NCBI GenBank assembly: GCA_001873665.1
Contig: MNZO01000047.1
Coordinates: 1 to 10,244, forward strand
Direction: 5' to 3'
DNA: 10,244 bases
Source of the DNA: Candidatus Shapirobacteria bacterium CG2_30_35_20
Lineage (GTDB): Bacteria; Patescibacteriota; Microgenomatia; UBA12405
This document shows, one piece after another, positions 1 to 4,988 of the stretch. Position 1 is the first letter of the stretch. Every line of letters begins with the position of its first letter. The position numbers and the translations under genes were made by a program. The notes beneath the pieces were generated by a model. It did no database searches and had not been told where the DNA came from. It saw only the letters and a program-made list of their open reading frames with translations.

Positions 1-605
1 AATGTCTTCTTTGGGTCTATCGCTTTCCAGCCAGTATCCGAAAATAAAGGATGCTCCGAAGTTAATTTAATCTCCGATCCATCGGTAAAATTTACTTTGC
101 ACATATGATCCCGCACCGGCTGATCTAACTTTGTCACCACACTCACCGACTTTTCCCCCCTTTCATCCTGACTCACCACCCTATCTCCCACCCTCACCTC
201 CTCAATATTCTTCCTTGCCTCGCCAAAGTCTGTGCTCTGTCCTCCGTGCTCTGTCCTCTGTGCTCTGTTATCATTCCCAGTCGCCATCTCTATCTTCGTC
301 CCCGCCGGAAAACACGTCCACCCCGATGTAGGTTCAGGCACACAGGGGGTATCACAATAATAGTCAACACGATTACAAGACCCACCACCAATTTGAGTAA
401 ACTCAGCCCGATAACTACCACTACCAGTATTCACACAATAATTATCATAACAAAAAGTATCCAGCATTTCGCGTACCATACAAGCAACTTTCACTGGCTT
501 TTCCCCACCATCCACAGCCTGTGAAGCTCGAGAAACAGGAACGCTACCACTCAAAACCAAACCCCCAACCAAGAACGCACTAGTAAGTCTATTAATATTT
601 CTCAT
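1..605 (-). CDS. Secreted Cys-rich protein with N-terminal half of a Hint (hedgehog/intein-type) domain, C-terminus beyond window
   Basis: Reading the minus strand from the ATG at 605 gives 201 uninterrupted codons that leave the window without a stop. Residues 1-30 look like a signal peptide: a short basic start (MRNINR), a hydrophobic run (AFLVGGLVL) and a small-residue region ending SRASQA. Residues 42-88 hold six cysteines (42, 52, 57, 77, 84, 88), suggesting disulfides in an exported domain. At residue 98 begins CFPAGTKIEM, the block-A start of Hint domains with the catalytic Cys98; IEEVRVGDRVVS follows, then SEIKLTSEHPLFS, which carries the block-B TxxH motif (T182, H185). Known for the family: Hint domains cleave or splice the polypeptide at the Cys and often sit in secreted or polymorphic-toxin proteins. 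The C-terminal HN/S block and any cargo lie outside, so cleavage versus splicing cannot be decided. A consensus promoter lies upstream; no Shine-Dalgarno is visible. The G-rich coding strand contrasts with the C-rich plus strand here. Confidence 0.82.
   Translation of the reverse strand, partial: MRNINRLTSAFLVGGLVLSGSVPVSRASQAVDGGEKPVKVACMVREMLDTFCYDNYCVNTGSGSYRAEFTQIGGGSCNRVDYYCDTPCVPEPTSGWTCFPAGTKIEMATGNDNRAQRTEHGGQSTDFGEARKNIEEVRVGDRVVSQDERGEKSVSVVTKLDQPVRDHMCKVNFTDGSEIKLTSEHPLFSDTGWKAIDPKKT
232..268. repeat. Three-copy direct repeat, 14-nt period, inside the Hint coding region
   Basis: The 9-mer GTGCTCTGT occurs at 232, 246 and 260, separated by CCTCC and CCTCT, so the unit is 14 nt. Because 14 is not a multiple of three, the encoded peptide (residues about 113-126) is not itself repetitive. 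It falls between the block-A strand and the conserved IEEVRVGD stretch, where Hint domains normally have a short turn. Confidence 0.85.
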
Positions 606-639
606 TTTTTATTTAAAAAATAAATAAATTACTATCCAC

Positions 640-668
640 ATTATATCCCATAACATACATCTTGTCAA
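640..668 (-). promoter_or_regulatory. Consensus sigma-70 promoter of the Hint gene
   Basis: On the minus strand TTGACA (668-663) and TATAAT (645-640) are both perfect consensus hexamers separated by exactly 17 nt. Transcription would start near 633 and leave a leader of about 28 nt before the ATG at 605. This is the strongest promoter match in the window. Confidence 0.8.
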
Positions 669-670
669 TA

Positions 671-700
671 AGGAATATTATAGGAATAAGGGATGTGTAT
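671..700. repeat. Short dispersed repeat, copy 1 (related to 2878-2904)
   Basis: Contains ATATTATAGG followed by a GGGATGT-type stretch and TAT. A near-identical arrangement in the same orientation occurs at 2878-2904; both share AGG(A)ATATTATAGG, then TA(A/G)GGGATGT. Both copies are intergenic. The two together bracket the kinase-cupin, Nudix and pseudogene segment. It could be a small mobile repeat or a shared regulatory sequence. Confidence 0.45.
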
Positions 701-709
701 AATTTTCTA

Positions 710-746
710 CGTCATTGCAAGGAGGCTTTGCGACGTGGCAATCTCG
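710..746. repeat. Intergenic palindromic (REP-like) repeat
   Basis: The stretch runs from CGTCATTGCAAGG to GACGTGGCAATCTCG and has nested complementarity: ATTGC (714-718) pairs with GCAAT (738-742), and an inner GCAA pairs with TTGC. I recognise the CGTCATTGC...GTGGCAATCTC form as a dispersed palindromic repeat seen between genes in many bacterial genomes. Only one copy is visible here. Confidence 0.6.
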
Positions 747-782
747 TTGGAATTTAGAAAGCCTAGATTATTTTTGTGTTTG

Positions 783-835
783 GTAGAGACGTTATTTGTA
801 GGTTTTGTAGAGACGCACCATTGGCGCGTCTCTAC
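783..835. repeat. GTAGAGACGC palindrome with an extra half-copy
   Basis: GTAGAGACGC (807-816) and GCGTCTCTAC (826-835) are perfect 10-bp arms around a 9-nt centre that itself holds CCA and TGG. A partial copy, GTAGAGACG, sits at 783-791 in the same orientation. It resembles dispersed hairpin repeats known from other bacterial genomes. It lies in the 309-bp gap between two divergent genes. A few T residues follow the right arm, but no plus-strand gene ends just before it, so a terminator role is not supported. Confidence 0.65.
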
Positions 836-862
836 CAGATTTTTATATCCGGCTTTGCAACT

Positions 863-891
863 TTAAGTACAACTTTTTTACACGATATAAT
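863..891 (+). promoter_or_regulatory. Candidate promoter of the kinase-cupin gene
   Basis: A perfect -10 hexamer TATAAT lies at 886-891. Seventeen nt upstream is TTAAGT (863-868), a weak -35 with three of six consensus bases. Transcription would start near 898, shortly before the gene. Confidence 0.4.
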
Positions 892-935
892 ATCAAATTG
901 TCACCTATTAAGGAATGTGGCTATATAATCAATAT

Positions 936-1994
936 ATGACCAACTTTGTAATTATTGGCACATCTGGAGTCGGCAAAACGTTTCTTGAGCAGGAACTAGA
1001 ATCAATGGGTATTTCTTTTCAGCTACCCAAATATACCAATCGTTCTCCAAGATCAGCAGAAAACACCAACAAAACTGTTTGTATTTCTTCAATTGAATTT
1101 GAAAAACTGTTTTCACCAAAATCTTTCTTTTTTACTCTAGATTATGGTAGTTATCGCTACGGCTGGAAAAAAACAGATTTATTACTCCACCCCCAACTTC
1201 CAGCCACTTTGGCTATAACTTTAGAGAGTTTAGACTCTTTTTTATCCCAAAATCCAACTTTCATTCCCATTTTATTAACTGTCGATAACTCTGATTTATT
1301 CTTACTTGAAAAAAGATTACATTTAAGAGAAAAATCAGAGTCTGAAATTACCCGTCGCTTAAATCTTGCCAGAAACGAGTTAAATATAATTTCAAAATAT
1401 ATAAAATTAACAAAAAAGAAAAATGGAAAAGTATTTTACATTAAAGATAATCAAACTATTTTTGATGAGGTTATTCCTCAAATACTATTTGAACTCCTAT
1501 CATTAAAATACAATTTGAATTGTATTCCAATCAAAAAAAAGCCGTGGGGATTTACAGTAGGAATACAACCAAATTCAGTAGATAAGTTTATCAATAGTTT
1601 TTTCCCAAACATAAATCTATCAAAACAACAAATCAGCCCAAGATTTTTGATCATTAATCCAAATTCACGATTATCATGGCAATGGCATCAAAAAAGAAGT
1701 GAATGGTGGAAACTGATAAAAGGTCCAGCAGGTATAATGTTAAGTCATAACGATATACAACCTGAAAACTTTATAGTCAAAAACACAAGTTCAACAATTA
1801 AAGTTGAACCAACTATCAGGCATAGAATAATCGGATTAAAAACAATTGCTATTGTCGCCGAAATTTGGATACACACTGACATTAATAATCTATCTAATGC
1901 AAATGATATCGTTCGAGTAGAAGATGACTACATGTCTCAACGCATTTTGCCGCCACCGGCAGTAAATGTAATCGGGAAACCTCACCAATATTAA
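936..1994 (+). CDS. Fusion of a guanylate-kinase-like P-loop domain and a phosphomannose-isomerase-type cupin
   Basis: The N-terminal half begins FVIIGTSGVGKT, a Walker A loop directly after a hydrophobic first strand. YTNRSPR follows, like the GMP-binding stretch of guanylate kinases, then YGSYRYGW and a helical region RLHLREKSESEITRRL resembling their lid. The C-terminal half opens with KPWG and contains SRLSWQWHQKRSEWWKLIKG, IRHRI and DIVRVEDDY, the signature order of the type II mannose-6-phosphate isomerase cupin, with likely metal or substrate residues in H-x2-R-x-E. A kinase or nucleotide-sugar role is inferred; the exact substrate is unknown. I chose the ATG at 936 because the core fold starts there. 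An in-frame ATG at 915 would add seven residues, with AAGGA too close to act as a ribosome binding site. The last 20 residues after EDDYM are antisense to the Nudix gene and look non-native, as if the original stop was lost. The coding strand is C-rich and G-poor, unlike the operon downstream. Confidence 0.8.
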   Translation: MTNFVIIGTSGVGKTFLEQELESMGISFQLPKYTNRSPRSAENTNKTVCISSIEFEKLFSPKSFFFTLDYGSYRYGWKKTDLLLHPQLPATLAITLESLDSFLSQNPTFIPILLTVDNSDLFLLEKRLHLREKSESEITRRLNLARNELNIISKYIKLTKKKNGKVFYIKDNQTIFDEVIPQILFELLSLKYNLNCIPIKKKPWGFTVGIQPNSVDKFINSFFPNINLSKQQISPRFLIINPNSRLSWQWHQKRSEWWKLIKGPAGIMLSHNDIQPENFIVKNTSSTIKVEPTIRHRIIGLKTIAIVAEIWIHTDINNLSNANDIVRVEDDYMSQRILPPPAVNVIGKPHQY

Positions 1995-2376
1995 TCCACT
2001 TTGCTTCTTCAACCTCTAAACCATCTATTTTAAATTGGGTTGATTTTACTGTACAACTAAAAACAGCAATTTTACCACTACCTTTATCAGATAAAATAAA
2101 AGAACCATGCTCTTTCAAATTATTTATTTTAATTCCTACTTCCTCATAAACCTCTCTTATGGCAGCATCTTTCAAAAGTTCATTTTTTTTGACACCACCA
2201 CCAGGTAATGACCAACCATTTGTATACGTATTTTTAATTAAGAGCAATTTATTATCACAAAAAACAAGAACTTTAACACCATATCTAGTCGAACTAAAAA
2301 AACACACCAATGGCTTTACAAAAGGGTATAAATTCGATATAAAATATTTTACAATTCGTTTAATCCTTATATTCAT
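1894..2376 (-). CDS. Nudix hydrolase
   Basis: A 160-residue protein that would hydrolyse a nucleoside diphosphate linked to another group X in the cytoplasm. The complete Nudix box GX5EX7REUXEEXGU is present: G60, E66, R74-E75, E78-E79, G81 and a following Ile, preceded by GWSLPGG. The body before it (VKVLVFCDNKLLLIKNTY) is the usual first strand pair. The first 30 residues are basic and hydrophobic and are not part of the box. The ATG overlaps the stop of the upstream polysaccharide-enzyme remnant by 4 bp (ATGA), so the two were cotranscribed. This context suggests a nucleotide-sugar substrate, which is an inference. The 3' end overlaps the convergent kinase-cupin gene by 101 bp. Confidence 0.87.
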   Translation of the reverse strand: MNIRIKRIVKYFISNLYPFVKPLVCFFSSTRYGVKVLVFCDNKLLLIKNTYTNGWSLPGGGVKKNELLKDAAIREVYEEVGIKINNLKEHGSFILSDKGSGKIAVFSCTVKSTQFKIDGLEVEEAKWINIGEVSRLHLLPVAAKCVETCSHLLLERYHLH

Positions 2377-2860
2377 TTTTTTAACAACTTCCTACATGAA
2401 TTAATAAATGAAAAATCAACAGTATCTCCGTATATACGAGGTAACATACAACTACCTTCTGACATTTCGTTCCAAGCATTTATTGTGATCAATTTTTCAT
2501 TATCTGGAATCTGCATATCATTTGTTAATTTTAATAAACTATCAAGCAAAACCGTAAATGTTTCAGAAGTACTTTCTGTCACAATCATCGAATGCGGATA
2601 TTGATTAATAAAAGGTCTTAGTTGATCAATACTCGTAGGTTAAAATTGTTTTCCTTTAGAGTCTATATATTGACATCGTGGAGTCGCATCCAGACCGACT
2701 TGTGCCGTGGGTTCCACTGGTATGCTGACTACTTTACTTATCTTCTCCCATTCTTGTATCCTTGAATTTTACCAAAAGTATAGTGTAAAGTTGTCTTTTC
2801 TCCTACATTATTCTGATTCATTGGTTTTGATACCAATGTCGAATATGTTTCGTAACTTAT
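2373..2860 (-). pseudogene. Decayed C-terminal remnant of a GH99/WbsX-like polysaccharide enzyme
   Basis: The intact tail encodes LITINAWNEMSEGSCMLPR, close to the I-x-AWNEW-x-EG motif near the C-terminus of GH99-like/WbsX proteins found in surface-polysaccharide loci. Reading upstream on the minus strand, the same frame continues through PFINQYPHSMIVTE, meets a TAA stop at 2642-2640, then reads on through VGLDATPRCQYIDSKGKQF, which fits the GWD-x-PR region of the family. Between about 2764 and 2753 the reading frame shifts, and homologous-looking sequence (ISYETYSTLV ... LHYTFGKIQ) continues in another frame to about 2860. The N-terminal half is missing. One in-frame stop, one frameshift and a 5' truncation mark it as non-functional. 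A 71-codon open frame from ATG 2588 remains, but it holds only the tail. Family identity comes from motif memory; a sequencing error could explain one lesion but not the truncation. Confidence 0.62.
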
Positions 2861-2877
2861 TCAGGGGGAATTATAAT

Positions 2878-2904
2878 AGGATATTATAGGGTTAGGGGAT
2901 GTAT
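2878..2904. repeat. Short dispersed repeat, copy 2 (related to 671-700)
   Basis: AGG, ATATTATAGG, then TAGGGGATGTAT, matching the copy at 671-700 at most positions and in the same orientation. It starts about 18 bp beyond the point where the pseudogene's recognisable sequence ends. Confidence 0.45.
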
Positions 2905-2946
2905 TTTTCTTTCCTGATTATTAAATAAGCCTACACATAAACATCT

Positions 2947-2955
2947 TGATATACT
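2947..2955 (+). promoter_or_regulatory. Extended -10 promoter of the envelope operon
   Basis: TGATATACT is an extended -10 (TGn plus TATACT, five of six consensus bases). No good -35 is visible 17 nt upstream. The predicted start of transcription, about 7 nt downstream, falls at 2962, one base before the ATG at 2963, which would make the operon's first mRNA leaderless or nearly so. Confidence 0.42.
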
Positions 2956-2962
2956 TAATCTA

Positions 2963-3682
2963 ATGGAAACTAAACTAAACAATATGGTGGTTAATTACCA
3001 ATTAAAGGGGCAAGGAAAAACACTATTATTTCTTCACGGATGGAGTCGGGGAATTAACAAAGAGAAATATAACGAATTAGTTACTTTGTTGGCAAAAAAA
3101 TATAAAGTATTGACAGTTGATTTTCCTGGGTTTGGTGGAACGAGTGAACCAAGTAAGCCATGGACAGTAGAAGATTTTGCCAAATGGTTGGCTAATTTTT
3201 TAAAAAAAGAAAAAATTAATCCGGATATTATTATGGGACATTCGTTTGGAGGGAGGGTGGTGATAAAGGGAATATCAAAAGGGTTGTTTTCCCGGGGGAA
3301 ATTGATTTTAGTAGCTAGTGCCGGGATTGAAAGAAAAAGTTTTAAGGTTAAAACGTTGATATTTATATCTAGTTTAATACCGAAAATAATAAAAAATTTG
3401 ATTAACTTTGGGTCAAAAGATTGGCGAGAGGTGAGTGGAGTAATGAAAGAAACAATGAGGTTGATTGTTGGTGAAAACTTAGAAAATGACATATCTCGAA
3501 TCACAGTTCCAACACTGTTAATTTGGGGAAATGAAGATAATACAACCCCATTATGGCAAGGTAAGGTAATAAATAGTTTGATTACAAACTCGGAATTAAA
3601 AATAATTGATGGTGCAAATCATGGAGTGCCCTATAGACGAGCGGGAGATGTGGCAAAGTTAATCATTGATTGGGTCAAATAA
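2963..3682 (+). CDS. Alpha/beta-fold hydrolase
   Basis: A 239-residue single-domain alpha/beta hydrolase without signal peptide, probably cytoplasmic. The oxyanion-loop motif HGW is at residues 25-27, VDFPGFGGTSEP at 52-63, and the nucleophile elbow GHSFGG puts the catalytic serine at 94. The acid is most likely D192 in WGNEDNTTP and the histidine H220 in GANHG, so the triad is complete. The family includes esterases, lipases and C-C hydrolases; substrate cannot be read from the sequence. It is the first gene of the operon and ends one base before the start of the Mur ligase gene, suggesting translational coupling and a role on an envelope precursor or lipid. No Shine-Dalgarno is visible. Confidence 0.88.
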   Translation: METKLNNMVVNYQLKGQGKTLLFLHGWSRGINKEKYNELVTLLAKKYKVLTVDFPGFGGTSEPSKPWTVEDFAKWLANFLKKEKINPDIIMGHSFGGRVVIKGISKGLFSRGKLILVASAGIERKSFKVKTLIFISSLIPKIIKNLINFGSKDWREVSGVMKETMRLIVGENLENDISRITVPTLLIWGNEDNTTPLWQGKVINSLITNSELKIIDGANHGVPYRRAGDVAKLIIDWVK

Positions 3683-3683
3683 T

Positions 3684-4988
3684 ATGTGGCCAAAAGTGTT
3701 TTTAATTTTTTTGGCAATTCATCAATTATTTTATTGGGTTTATACGTGGCAAATAAAAGAATATCGTTTTGATCGATGGTGGAATTGGTTGATAAATGAT
3801 TCAAAGTGGTGGTGGAAACAGTTTGATGTTTTAAAATGGTATCGCCCAAAAGTTACAATTAGAACAGTGTTGACCTTGTTGGTGGGTTTAGTGACGATTT
3901 GGTTGATGTGGCCTTGGTGGTGGTTTTTGGGAATAATTTTGGGAGGATTAGTAACAAAAATATGGGAACCGTTGTTTAATTGGCAAAAAAAGAGAATAAT
4001 AAATAAGGCAAAGATATTAATGAGAAAGAGTAAAGGAGTGGTAATAGGAATAACTGGTAGCTTTGGGAAAAGCACGGTTAAAGAAATGCTAGTTGAAGTG
4101 TTATCAAATAAATATAGGGTGGTATCAACACCAAAAAATATAAATTCGGAAATTGGGGTGGCACAAACAGTATTGGGTTGGTCTGATAATTATGAGATTG
4201 CTATAGTAGAAATGGGAGCATATAAAATAGGGGAAATTATGGCAATTTGTGATATTGTTTTGCCAAAATATGGAGTAATTACTGGACTTGGAGATCAGCA
4301 TTTATCACTATTTGGAAGTATAGAGAATATAAAAAAGGCTAAATATGAACTAATAGAATGTTTGCCGGTAATTGGAAAGGGATGGGTGATTGATAAAGAT
4401 TTTTCAATAAATAATGCTAAAAATATAAAAGAAGATCAAAATGGAGTGTTTTTTAAATATGAAGGAACAAAGTTTGAAGTCCCTATATTAGGGAAACAAT
4501 TAATTAGTAATGTCATTGCGGTTATTAAGGTGGCGGAAGAACTGGGGATGACTAAACAAGAAATTGCTGTGAGATTGAAAAATTTAGATGTAAATAATTA
4601 TTGGCCAAAGAAAGTTGTGGTAAATGAAAATTTGGTGGTAATTGATAACAGCTATAATGCTTCAGTTAATTCATTTTTGTCATTACTAGATTATGTTAAA
4701 ACATGGAAGGGATATAAAAAAATTTTGGTGACTCCGGGGATGATTGAGTTGAGTAAAAATGAAGAAAAGGATCATGAATTGGTGGGTGTTAATTTAAAAG
4801 AAATTGATAGTGTGCTTTTGACAAATGATAAAAATTTTTCCCAATTAAATCGATGGGACAATGTAAAAGTGGTTAATTTAAGTAAATTACTAGAAGAAAT
4901 TAAAAAAAATATTTATGGTAAAACCTTGGTGATTTTTAAAAGCAGAACACCAAGAAGTATTATTGATCAAGTAATAAATAGAAAATGA
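3684..4988 (+). CDS. Membrane-anchored Mur ligase family protein, MurF-like
   Basis: ATP-dependent amide ligase of the Mur family, 434 residues from the ATG at 3684. An in-frame ATG at 3666 would overlap the hydrolase gene and only adds six polar residues. The N-terminus has hydrophobic segments at about 4-22 and 62-93, rich in Trp, separated by a Trp- and charge-rich stretch; these replace the usual MurF substrate-binding domain. The central ATPase domain has the P-loop GITGSFGKST (about 122-131), then NINSEIGVAQ, EMGAYKIGEI and GVITGLGDQHL. The C-terminal domain starts near VVIDNSYNASVNSF, the MurF-type DxYNAxP-like motif with Ala-Ser in place of Asn-Pro. Known reaction for MurF: adding D-Ala-D-Ala to the UDP-MurNAc peptide. 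Here the membrane anchor and missing N-domain suggest a lipid-linked or non-standard acceptor, which is inference. The stop overlaps the next start as ATGA. It might also be a relative that ligates another amino acid. Confidence 0.82.
   Translation: MWPKVFLIFLAIHQLFYWVYTWQIKEYRFDRWWNWLINDSKWWWKQFDVLKWYRPKVTIRTVLTLLVGLVTIWLMWPWWWFLGIILGGLVTKIWEPLFNWQKKRIINKAKILMRKSKGVVIGITGSFGKSTVKEMLVEVLSNKYRVVSTPKNINSEIGVAQTVLGWSDNYEIAIVEMGAYKIGEIMAICDIVLPKYGVITGLGDQHLSLFGSIENIKKAKYELIECLPVIGKGWVIDKDFSINNAKNIKEDQNGVFFKYEGTKFEVPILGKQLISNVIAVIKVAEELGMTKQEIAVRLKNLDVNNYWPKKVVVNENLVVIDNSYNASVNSFLSLLDYVKTWKGYKKILVTPGMIELSKNEEKDHELVGVNLKEIDSVLLTNDKNFSQLNRWDNVKVVNLSKLLEEIKKNIYGKTLVIFKSRTPRSIIDQVINRK

Noticed and set aside
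232..268. CRISPR-like array
   Set aside because: The unit is only 14 nt with 5-nt separators and lies inside a coding frame; there are no unique spacers and no cas genes.
131..524. Plus-strand open frames rich in Pro, Ser and Thr
   Set aside because: They are antisense to the continuous Hint-protein frame on the minus strand, which has a signal peptide, family motifs and a consensus promoter.
807..844. Rho-independent terminator (hairpin followed by T residues)
   Set aside because: No plus-strand gene ends upstream of it, and the hairpin fits a dispersed palindromic repeat better.
2159..2889. Plus-strand open frames of 60-81 codons
   Set aside because: They lie antisense to the Nudix gene and to the GH99/WbsX-like remnant and show no recognisable domain.
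3034..4075. Minus-strand open frames inside the hydrolase and Mur ligase genes
   Set aside because: They are shadow frames; the plus-strand proteins carry complete catalytic motifs over the same bases.
4985..4988. UGA-as-glycine recoding, as in Gracilibacteria/SR1
   Set aside because: TGA acts as a natural stop in the ATGA overlaps at 4985 and 8238 and in the Nudix/remnant overlap, with proteins ending at family-typical lengths.
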